A stretch of 64,000 nucleotides of DNA from Warburgia ugandensis (Eukaryota > Streptophyta > Magnoliopsida > Canellales > Canellaceae). The notes under the pieces are model-generated. The model made no database searches. It worked only from the letters and a program-made list of their open reading frames with translations, and was not told the origin of the DNA. The stretch is from NCBI GenBank assembly GCA_035236585.1, contig CP141132.1, positions 19,257,945 to 19,321,944 of the forward strand, given 5' to 3'. The translations under genes were made by a program, and so were the position numbers. Of this stretch, positions 15,940 through 26,660 are shown in pieces (position 1 is the stretch's first letter; every line of letters begins with the position of its first letter).

Positions 15940-16425
15940 CTTTCATACTAATTTAACCTCATTCATCATCCTATAGAAGTTATATTTAAATGAATATATT
16001 GAAAACCAACTCCCATATTCACTTCATCCATACTCATTTACTCCCATGCTCCACACTAAGTTACCATCATTCATCATCTCATAAAAGTTATATAATTCAA
16101 TGAATATATTGAAAACCAACTCCCATATTCACTTCACTTACAAGTTCCAAATTTACTTCATCCATACTCATTTACTCCCATACTCCGCACTAGGTCACCA
16201 TCATTCATCATCCCATAAAATTTATATAATTCAATCAATATATTGAAAACCAACTCCCATACTCACTTCACTTACAATTCCCATATTCACTTCATCCATA
16301 CTCATTTACTCCCATACTCCACACTAAGTTACCATCATTCATCATCCCATAAAAGTTATATAATTCAATGAATATATTGAAACCCAACTCCCATATTCAT
16401 TTACTCCCATACTCTAAGGTTCCAG
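15940..16425. repeat. tandem repeat, units of about 105-130 bp
   Basis: Three and a part units, each with CTTCATCCATACTCATTTAC, ACCATCATTCATCATC and GAATATATTGAAAACCAAC-like blocks. Units differ by a 20-25 bp internal duplication (TTCACTTCACTTACAA). It lies just inside subterminal array A of the CACTA-like element. No coding meaning is seen. Confidence 0.85.
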
Positions 16426-19400
16426 TTATTCATCGTTTAAGATATATATTTCAAAGAAAATAATGAAAACAAAAAGAACGCATATATCTAAATGAAAAAA
16501 ATACTTTATTATGTATTTTACAATCATGTAGCTATCCAAGGTTTCTAATTGAAACTTAGTACATACTTGGTCCATTCACTTGGTATTTTGTTGAGGTTTA
16601 CTTTAGAGGAACTCTTCTTGTTGCCCAATCAAAAAGCACATTAGCTTATAGTACACCATATTTAATAAAGGTCACAGTCTTTTAATTAGATCCATAAAAA
16701 ACTATGGAAAAAAATAAGATTATGATAAGCAAAGGTGTCTTACCTTTCTTAAGGTTGAGTTATCATTGGCACTTTTGTAGATTTTCAGCTGGGCACATAA
16801 TTAAATCTGTTAAAGTGATCAGCATCTCATGCACTTATAGAAATTGATTCCTACCAGGGTTGATCTTGTGGTTAATTTGGTCTTGGCTTTGTAACCCAAC
16901 CTTAATGTTGTAGGTTACTTTAATCCTAGCTTACCTATTAAAAGAAGAATATATTTCTTACTTTAATATTTTCTCCAATTTTGGTTCATCATGAGTTCCC
17001 TTCATAGCCACTATAGTCTTGGGAAAGACTTGGTTTAATTACTTTGCTTTAACTATGGGCTCAGACAGTGAGCTCGTGAGTAGTACACCGTGAACCATCA
17101 ATTAATAGATCTTTGGGCAAGAACTGGTCTGTCATTTGTATTCACATGGACAAGAAGAAAAGGCACTACTAGCAATCAAGTTTCTTAGTGTTCTCTAAGA
17201 CTTTTAGACAATAAAGAATGGAAAGTGGAATCGCTAAAGCAAGACTCTTAATATAGTAAAATCATCTTTGATTTACTAAACTATCATACATCTAGCTATG
17301 ACCCTAATAAGACCATAGACAATCCACTGGATCATGATTTTGGCATTCTATCTATGATGGAAGTGTTTTCTATCACTATTTTGTGGGATTTATAGATGAA
17401 AGAATAATAGAACTTGTAGAAAGAAGTGAAGTGTTATGGAGAGTCATTCAAAGGATTAAGAATATGGTTTTTCAAGTGAAAAAGATCTTATGTTTCTCTT
17501 GCAGTAATGGTTGATCCCTTTTTAAGTTCTTTTGGGGATTGTTATCAATCTCTTCTTAATTATTTCGTAATGCTTAGACTTATAATATTCCTTTACATTA
17601 CATTTGGGGTTTGTAATAACTTTTGACAGTACTATAAATGACATGCAGATGGGAGGTTTCTTTTCCTTCCATGAATAGGATTTTATATACATCTTGTTGC
17701 AAAGAGGGAATTAATCCTCATTTTGTAAAAATAGAACCAATATTTAGATGTTCAAAAATAATGTGTGGTGGCCGTCAAGGTAAGAATTAGATGGGAATGA
17801 TTTTAGTACAATAGCTACAAAAATAAAGTATCACTCAGTTGCTATTTATATCACCCATTCAATGTTACATCTCCATAATCAATATTGTCAGCAATGAGCT
17901 TGTGAATATGGTGATAAAGATAATCATGGTCCCATATAGAGTAGAAAACTATTTCTTGTGTCCTTGGTTTAATTTTATGTTTGATTATTGTTTATGTATT
18001 TATTTCAACTGAGAGCTTTGATTTTGATATTGATAACATTATTTAATATTTTATCTGTCATATGTATGCTTGTTTTCAAGTTTTGTTGTTACTATTGGAA
18101 TTAAGTATGGAAACTTATTTCAAATACAATGGCTATCAAATGACCAATAAAAGTTGTTAAACTAACATAACTATGAACTAGTCTAAGACTAAAAGCAAAG
18201 AAACATGAATAAGCCTATAAACATGGGTGGAAGACAAATTTTCTTAAGAAAAATTGTGATGAAACAATAAAAAGAACAAGTTCATAAATATGGATGCTTA
18301 AATTTCTAATAATCATTGCCTTTGAAAAATGTTTGTAATAATTAAAATAACAAACTACGAGCAAGATATACATTGAAAGTAAAAAATAAAGGAAAAAGTA
18401 TATAAAATGAAGAAGAAAAAGCATTACTCTGGTATAAGAGATGCATATGTTACCCTATAATATATACAAGTCTCTTAGAATCTTGTTGAGAAAACATATA
18501 TTGATGAATATAAATATTAAATGAATATATTAGTATAGATATCACCTCTCAACATAAAATCCTCAAATTTCTCAAGTCAAACCTGTATTGATTCATACTC
18601 TTACGGGTTTTTCTTCTTTTTTCTTTTTCTTTTGTGGTTGAAGGTAGTAGATGTATATGATATTTATGTTTAAGTGCCTCAATTTGTAGAACTCTTTATG
18701 AAATGACAAAACCAAGTGAAAAGTAAGGTTCATGGTATTTATGCAGGAATGACAAACTACACTATGTTTAGATCCTGTATTGGTGGTTTTGATCAATATC
18801 AACTTATACATATAGTGGATGAGCTGTTAGACTAGTGGATTAACATTTTGGATTGTATAGATGGACGCACTTCCCTGCTTTGTGAGTACAATATAGGCCA
18901 ACATACATTACGTGGACATTTTGGCCTTGCTCTGCATGTTATATCATGCATACATTCTTGATTGAAACATAAACCATGGGCATTAAAATTTTACTCCACC
19001 CATAAATCAAGTGAATGGTTCTTTTGACTAGAGCATTGCTGTATTGCTATTCAATACCTATTGCAAAGGAAATGATATTTAGAGAACTATTGAATATAGA
19101 AATAGATGTAAGTTTGTCTAGGGAATAACTTCCGAACATTGTTCTCAAATTGTTATAAACCAATTTCTCTTTGATCACGACATTGACACAAGACTTGTTC
19201 TATGATTCTTAACTTACCATGCCTCTAGATTGTACAATCATGAGTGTGAAAATTTAGCATATGTAGCTGGTCTCAGTTCTAAGGACATAACAGACTCTCC
19301 AATTCATATAGTTGTTCCAGTTTCTTACATTTATTTGGTGTGATTTTATAGAGAAATCTTAATATAGTTAAATTTAAGGGCTACAATGTAGCATGGCTTT

Positions 19401-20449
19401 TGTCATAATAAGGAGATATTTAAAATATGATATATATATTTCACTCATCAAAATAACCAAGGACCTTGCTAATATAATACACTAAGTATAAGAAAATTCT
19501 TCTTTTTGTTGGGTATATTTGTATTATATTGTAAAATTGGTATGTGATATATGTTACATGGTCTGGTCTTGATTTTAAACTTTTGGATTTTGGAAAGGAC
19601 TATCCTAAGGCCGCAATGGTTGCAATAGCAAAAGGAACCATTACTACAAAGATGGCCTTTTTTGCTCCAAGTGATGATGAGGCCCTTCACATGATGGGGG
19701 TGTTAGGAGCTAGGGACCAAAACTATGTTGAACTATCCTAACAATTGATCAGTTGTAAGAGATTTAAGTTAGGTTCTGCGTTTACTATGTGTAATGCACT
19801 CATTGACAAATCTAAGATGAGGACATTAATAAACCTTGTTTGAGTTTGGCCTCCAAATCCAAGCATCTTTGTTGAATATATGCAGACCAAAAAACAAGTC
19901 CAACATACTCCATGAACTTATATGTTTTATTCTATTCAGTAGGATGCTTCATTCATCTTTCCCTCATTTAAGGTGAATGCTGGTAGGCTTATAGGAGGTT
20001 GTTCCTAGTGCCCCTTGAACACTCATCTTGCGAAAGATCTAGATGTACGCTTGAACCACAAGTAGGCTTGAAAGGAATATCTAGATGCACGCTTGAACAA
20101 TAGATACATTTGAACCACTCAAATCAAGATTTGGGTTTTCTTGGATCTTACCTGTAAGTTAGGCTCTTCATGATGAGTGAGATGATTGGCTCAGATATTT
20201 GATCAAAGTAGTCATCTTGTCCATCGATGGCCTGCCAACTCTAGCACCAAAACCCTTCTTCTTCTCCTTGTTGGTGTGATGCTTCTTCTCCAACAAGCAA
20301 GGCTACTCTTTAGCAAGAACAATTACTTCTCACTTCTTTCTTTCCTCCCTCTTGTCCTTCTCCTTCTTCTTCTTCTTCTTTGTTTTTTCTCATTGGGTTT
20401 CCTCTCTTCGTGTGTGTTATGTTGGGGAAGATGATCACTTAAGTAGGAG
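16426..20449. mobile_element. core of the CACTA-like element, no recognisable gene
   Basis: AT-rich sequence without a long frame. The only open stretch with normal-looking amino-acid composition is 19,544-19,741 (65 aa, plus, with LDFKLLDFGKDYPKAAMVA and MAFFAPSDDEALHMM), which I do not recognise. It could be one exon of a decayed transposon gene or a captured host fragment. The hydrophobic Leu-rich frame at 20,186-20,434 is driven by CTT/TTC runs and is probably not a gene. Confidence 0.4.
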
Positions 20450-20775
20450 CGGGTGACTTTTAAAGTTGTTTATAGCAAACAACTTTAAAAGTATGAGCCT
20501 TTTAAAGTTGATTTCCATAAACGACTTTAAAGTCCAAAATTTTCAAGTCGTTTGCTGTAATGATTTTAAAAGTGGTTGACTTTTAAGGTCGTTTGTTGTA
20601 AACAACTTAAAATTTTTAGACTTTTAAAGTTGTTTACAACAAATAACTTTAAAAGTCATACTTTTGAAGTCATTTGCTATAAATGACTTTAAAAGTCTAG
20701 ATTTTTAAAGTCATTGATAACAATGAACTTTAAAAGTCAACTACTTTTAAAGTCGTTTACAACAAATGAATTTAA
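20450..20775. repeat. palindromic subterminal repeat array B
   Basis: Copies of GACTTTTAAAGTTGTTTA and the reverse complement AAACAACTTTAAAAGTC. This is the same family as array A but with TTAAAG dominating over TTGAAG. It is separated from array C by about 750 bp of ordinary sequence. Confidence 0.85.
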
Positions 20776-21524
20776 AAAATAATATATTTTCAATTCAAAT
20801 ATATATTTGACATTATTACTTTACAATATCTTACATAAATACACAATGAAACTGATTTTTTATGATACTTGACATTGATTCACGTATTCTTTACCTACAC
20901 ACACATAAATATACACGTGAACAAGGAAATCAAAGTATTTTTTTGTTAGATCCAATGTTACATATTATTGGATCTTATTATTACAATATCATGATCAAAG
21001 AGCTAATCTAATCTATTTCATCAAGACCTAGCCTCCTAGTATTCAGTTGAAACCACTCTATGGGGAGAGAGAGGGCTTTAAGCTACCACTTCCTCTGCTA
21101 ACTTGATGGTATAACCACCACTCTTCATCAAACCCTAATTTTGGATGAGAATCACAAATCCTAATGTTCTCACTTCCTCCAATAGTTAGGGTTAGGGAGA
21201 AGCAATTATTGTTTGCAATGAAAACATAAGATTTTTTCAAAATCACAATGATCTAAAACACTTCTTAATCCCATCATCTACAGTGATAAGACCCTCTTGA
21301 TTTACAAAATGCAAGCAAAGAGAGTTGATAACAAGAAACCAATGCATGAAAAAAAGAGGTTATGATTTACTTACAGTATTTTTCATGCAACAAACTATCA
21401 AAATATCCAAAATGCAAAGCAAGAAGGGGAAAATGATAGAGACAAACACAAAGACCAAAGGAGGAGGCCATCATGTCACCCATGATAAAAAGAACATGAA
21501 AATGGTATACAACAAAAAATAAGA
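20776..21524. mobile_element. non-repeat segment between arrays B and C
   Basis: AT-rich sequence with no array motif and no recognised coding region. A block near 21,060-21,240 has near-palindromic ACCCTAATTTTGG and GTTAGGGTTAGGG text. It may be a 5' untranslated segment of a lost transposon gene or an insertion; neither can be shown. Confidence 0.4.
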
Positions 21525-22140
21525 TGACTTCAACATTTTATAGACGAACAAGGATTTTTGAAGTCCTTTACAACAAACGACTTTAAAATTATAAACTTTT
21601 GAAGTTGTTTGAGTCAAACAACTTCAAAAGTATACACTTATTTTGGCACTAAGAGGAATTTTATAGGGGAAAGGGGTTTTAAAGTCATTTAGATATAAAC
21701 GACTAAACGACTTCAAAAGTCTCATTGACTTTTAAAGTCATTTAGTTCCAAACGACTTTAGAACTCCTTTCCCATGTAAAATTTCTCTTCGCTCCAAAGT
21801 AAGTTTATGCTTTTGAAGTCGTTTGACTCAAACAACTTCAAAATTGTATACTTTTAAATTCATTTATCACAAAACAACTTCAAAAGTAAATCACTTTTAA
21901 AGTCATTTAGACATAAATGACTTTAAAAATATACACTTTTAAAGTCCTTTGAGTCCAACAACTTTAAAAATCCTTTCCCACAAAAAAATTCATCTTCGCC
22001 CCAGACTAAAGAAGTTTTTTTTTTTTTATCAAACAACTTCTTAAGTCTTTACTTTTAAAGCTGTTCTTTTTTAAATGACTAGTAAAATATTTATGAAATC
22101 GGTAGTCAAAATAACAACTTCTTTTTATAGACTTTAAAAG
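21525..22140. repeat. palindromic subterminal repeat array C
   Basis: Copies of TTTTGAAGTCGTTTGA and TCAAACGACTTCAAAAGT-type inverted partners. It includes a longer duplicated segment containing CTTCGCTCCAAAGTAAG (21,780s) and CTTCGCCCCAGACTAA (21,990s), so a 200-bp block was also duplicated. It runs into the right terminal inverted repeat. Confidence 0.8.
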
Positions 22141-23341
22141 CCTCCTATGTAGTAGTATAGGTTTCAAATATAAATGTCAGCCCATGATTTGTTTTTTACC
22201 ATTTCAAGTATAATCACAAAATCCCTTTATTTTTACAAAAAATCTAATAGAGTTTTCCCTATTTATAGGATGGTGCACATTTAACGCATGTGATATGATT
22301 CACCTAATAATAATAGGTTCATATTTGAAAAAAAGAAAAGAAAAGAGACTCACTCTCCTAACAATCTCATTCACATATAATTTAAGAATTTTCACATAAT
22401 TTAAGTTATAAGGATGCTATATTTTTCAGCCTCAAATAGAGTCATCAACTATATTTAAATGTAGTAATTACATGTATTTAACAAAATAATGCATAAATGT
22501 AATTAATATGAAAACTTAGCAACCTTAGAATTACTCATCTCGATCTGATAATTCATATTTAGTGAGATCAATCACGATCAACTTGGAGGTTGATCAACAA
22601 TTAGAAATCACTTATTAGAGCTTTTATTATCAATTAGTTGCCATTCGAAGAAATATGGAATAATTTCATAACTTAGTCTCTTGATCATAGATTTGTATAT
22701 CAAGATCCTAATTTGAATGATCAAATCATCCCTAATCTATTGTTCAACCTCAGATCAAATGTATCTTGGTGTTGGGGGAAATCAGTTTTACATATCAATG
22801 GTTAGATCTGATCTTCTACTCTTAGATCCCATGAATCTAATCGTTGGTGCAATCGAATCTGCAAATTAATGGTTAGATCAGCTTTTGAACATTTAACAAG
22901 CCTTTCATTTATTTCTTTTAACTAAATCATTCTTAAAATGCAACTCATATCATTAGATTCATTTTCAAAAGTTAGTCTTTTAGATCTAGCACCACTCATG
23001 CGTCATGTTTAGATTAAAAATTCAATGGTTAGATGATATTTGATTGAAATTTTCTTAATACAAGTGTGTAGATCACTTAGTAAGGATTCCATAGATATAA
23101 TTTTTTTAATTTTCCCTCGTAAAAATCTAATCATCGGCGCTAGAGAAGATGATAAAAAATGATCATTGCCAATGACTATTACACAATATTAAAAGCTTAA
23201 AATTTTACAAAAACAAAGCATGGGTTTTCTATATCTCAATTTACCTTCACTCTCGTGAAATTTAGAGTGATGCTGTCACTATTTAGTATCAAAAAAAGGT
23301 GAAAACTTGCTATGATAAACTTGGTGCCAATGATGGTCGTG

Positions 23342-23452
<111 letters not shown>

Positions 23453-23513
23453 TAGTGGTTTTCTAACTCTATACCGGTGGCAGTCCCTAGTTGTGATGCT
23501 AACATTGACTTCC

Positions 23514-23672
23514 CCCCTCATCAGGCTTCCTCCTTGCATGACAGGTAGCCGAGAGTAGATCTCCATGAGTCGAGGGGGTGGGTGGGGGGGAGAGGAGGGT
23601 GGTGCCTACCCCCCTCATCGGGCTTCCTCCCCGCATGACAAGTAGCTGAGACTAGAGCTCCATGAGTCGAGC
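23514..23672. repeat. duplicated segment flanking a poly-G tract
   Basis: Two copies (about 23,514-23,575 and 23,611-23,672) of a block with CCCCCTCATC, GGCTTCCTCC, GCATGACA and CCATGAGTCGAG. Between them lies GGGGGTGGGTGGGGGGG, a possible G-quadruplex former. This is part of the Del2 LTR. Confidence 0.8.
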
Positions 23673-23976
23673 TCCTCCTATTTGGCCATCACATGGGATC
23701 CTTCTTCATGAGGGGTGCCATTGTCAATTTGGCCCCCTCTATTATTTAGTAAATTTTGCAGTTTTATGTCCCAAATCTCTGTTTTGAGAAAAATTAGTGT
23801 TGTTGGAGAGATCTCATCACATACAATCTAAATTTTGAGGTTTCAAAGTATGATTGGAGTTTTCAATGAATTCACTTCTATGGATTTCAATTTCAACAAA
23901 ATTTGATTCTTTGCCCCATTTTTCAATCAAAATTATGATAATTTACATGGAATATATAAAAAGTTGGGTTGTTACA

Positions 23977-25100
23977 CATGCTCAATTTGTTATGGCTTTC
24001 TACTTCATTTGTAAATGTTATGGGTATGTCTTTTGCTAGTTGTTTTCAAGTGAGAGTAATGGTCTATTTATCATCAATTTTCATTATGGTGGAAATATAT
24101 ATATATATATATATATCATAGAGATCTTATGCACCACTATCAAATATCTTAAATAGATGATGTGGATAAATACAACTTATTAGAAATTGGGCATATGGCA
24201 AAGACAATGGGTTATAGTGGGTATTTAAACTACTAGACAAAAGCTTAAAAGAGGGGTTAGTTCACATGCAAACTAATCACGGGGCTCTCACCTCATGTCA
24301 GTACATACCAAAGAGTAGGATAGTGAGTGTGTTCTTAGAGGGCAAAATAGTAGGTGATGCAAAAAAACAAATACCTTGTGTTATTGATAGACTTCAGAAT
24401 GAAGAGGGGTGTATTGAGAGGTCTGCTATTCTAGTAAAAGAGGTTGACTCTTGATAAGGTCCAACCTACCAAAAGAAGCACTAACAGCAGCATACGATAA
24501 CAAAATGTTTAAGGAAAATTCTAGACTAGCACAACTTAGAGCTAATGAACGTAGCTAACATGGTTAGCCTCACCTAAGGCACCAGTAACACTAAGTGCAA
24601 TCTCAGGCTAAAATAGCTATTAGTCACTACTTATCGCTTAGTTAGAGTAAAACTGACTATTAGGTTGTTGTTAGACAGTTAGTTATTTGTCATGGCAGCT
24701 AGTAGTTAGTTGTGGTGGTTATCATTTAGTTGCATATCAGTTGAATGCTAGTTGTAATTCTATTAAGATTCCAATCAGTTGTGAATTACTTAGAGTATAG
24801 CCAAATAGAGTGAGGGCTGTCAATGGTAGTTATTTTACTATTGGACTAATAGTTAGGTAGTTGCAGAGTTAGGTAAGGTAGTTAGTTGATTAAAGAAAGT
24901 AGTTAATTTAGTAACAAGCCATGTAATCAACTATAAGAGGTCTTTGTACTATATTTGCAAGTGTCCATTGAATGAAGAAATATTTTCTTTCATTTCTCCT
25001 AAAGTTCCCTAGTCGATTTCTAGCTAGTTCTATCTATACATCTTTATCTTTGCACCCTTCCTAGGTCATTTTTATGTTTTTCCTAACCTTTCCACCTCTC
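23977..25100. other. unassigned AT-rich sequence
   Basis: Between the Del2 LTR end and the Mutator-like remnant. It contains an (AT)n run near 24,098-24,117 and many TTAGTTAG/GTTAGT-type short repeats at 24,600-24,910. The 62-aa frame at 24,266-24,454 has no family I recognise. It may be the 5' part of the Mutator-like element. Confidence 0.4.
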
Positions 25101-26440
25101 TCTTTACTACTTCCCCATTATACTACCCTTGATAGGTGTTAGACTTATCATGAGGCAAGAATGGCTTGGGAATCCAGAGATTAGACACATGGTGAAGATG
25201 TCAAACATGAGGCAATTGATGCTAAGGGTAGTGATGAAGAAGTTTATAAGGAAGTCAGGGATGAGACAGTTAATGAGGATGCAAATGATTCATTCTACTC
25301 TAGCTTTGGAGATAGTGAATATGATATAGATATCTAATAAGAGGCTTTTTGTAGAGAATGTAGATGATTAATTAACATACTCAAGACAAAGGAACGAGGT
25401 GCATAATGATGCAAAGAAGGGTAAGAAGACATCAGAAGAAGATAATGGTGGATATGAAGATGAAATTCATAAGAAGTTTCTCATCTAGGGATAAGAGTGA
25501 GAAGATGACTTTCTTAAATACATTTCAAGGTAAGAGAACCTGATGCCAATGTTTGAGTTAAGCATGACTAACTAACAACGTGGAGTTCAAAAAAATAGTT
25601 ATATGTACATTCTATGAAATGGGGAAACCAATGAATTTTGTGAAAAATGCAGGGCACATAGTTAGAGTGCAATGCAGAGAAAAAGGGTGTAAGTGGATAA
25701 GCAATGAAGCTTGTGAGAAATGCAAGGCAAAGAGTTAGAGTGAAATGTGAAGAAGAAGGGTGCAAGTGGATAATATTTGCATCCAAAATGCACAACGAAC
25801 CAGGTATAGAGATTAAGACTTATGTACCATACTACGACTATAATAAAAAGTTTAGCAACAACTTGTTGCCTCCAAATGGATTAGTACCATTTATGCTGAT
25901 CAGTTTAAAGTGAACCCATGATGTCAAGGCTTTTAGAACAGAATTGACACATGATTACACCTTGAACTTGTATAGAAGTTCTACACATAGAATCAAGAAG
26001 AAGATTGTAAGCGATGTATAGGAGAGTATTCATACATAATAACCATTTTTTGAACTCATGAGAGTAGACCCCAAAAACATAGATATTATGAAGTGAGATA
26101 AGAATAGCATCACTGAGGGCAATCCTAGGTTTCAAAGAACAATACATATGCCTAGGGACACTTAAAAGAATGTTTCAAGTAGTGTAGAATGCCATTTGAG
26201 GGGTACTTTTCCTTTTCATGGTTAGCAATGGTGTCATAATTATGTGAACATGGCTTATTTCTTAAGGCACTTGGTAAATGATGTTGACATTGTTTGGAAG
26301 AGATTGTTCCATAGTGATAATAGGTACCATGTCATGCATCTACATGCTAATTTTAGAATTTCAATAAGCAAAAGAATATTAATGACCATGTATACTCTAT
26401 TTTTAGTTAGAGGATATAATAGTTATTGAAGTATGGTACT
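25101..26440 (+). pseudogene. Mutator-like (MULE) transposase remnant
   Basis: Broken plus-strand frames keep MULE signatures. At about 25,580-25,690, FKKIVICTFYEMGKP and FVKNAGHIVRVQCREKGCKWI match the MuDR N-terminal domain (Cys...Gly-Cys-x-Trp). A second diverged copy of that piece follows at 25,704-25,800 (KLVRNARQRVRVKCEEEGC, KWIIFASK). At 26,315-26,360, RYHVMHLHANF corresponds to the conserved His-Leu-x-Ala-Asn-Phe block of the transposase. Frames in between carry many stops. Terminal inverted repeats were not found. Confidence 0.65.
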
Positions 26441-26660
26441 TAGAATGCTTAAGGGTATAGCTTTAATAATTTCTTTACGTTGGACATTCACAAACTCTAT
26501 TGAGATCTCTAAGGAAAAGCAACAACATAAATGACAAGGTATACTCGGCTCAATTTTAGAAAAAAATAGTTATTCAAGTATGATAATTGAAAGGCTCAAT
26601 GCTATAGCTTTATGTGGGTTGGCCGGTCATAGCCCCTATGAAGATCTCCAAGGAAACAAT
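26441..26660. repeat. diverged tandem duplication upstream of the solo LTR
   Basis: Two copies of about 130-150 bp (starting near 26,405 and 26,560) share ATAGTTATT, AAGTATG, TATAGCTTTA and AGATCTC-AAGGAAA. It is probably part of the MULE remnant. The solo LTR inserted at its right end. Confidence 0.5.

Larger units (their letters stand above)
15039..22157. mobile_element. CACTA-like DNA transposon, probably non-autonomous
   Basis: Imperfect terminal inverted repeats: the left end reads ACTACTACACAAGACGC and the right end, reversed, ACTACTACATAGGAGGC. Both continue into GCTTTTAAAGT, and the match runs about 30 bases with a few differences. The first base expected of CACTA ends (C) is changed on both sides. 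The flanks GAG/TAG give only a two-of-three-base target duplication. Dense subterminal arrays of a short palindromic motif lie at both ends, a CACTA hallmark. I saw no transposase frame in the 4.7 kb core. It sits in the Del2 LTR, whose two halves are recognisable outside. Another TIR superfamily cannot be excluded. Confidence 0.6.

Noticed and set aside
20186..20434. Leu-rich 82-aa frame resembling a membrane protein
   Set aside because: The Leu run comes from CTT/TTC microsatellite-like sequence inside the transposon; no start context or homology supports it.
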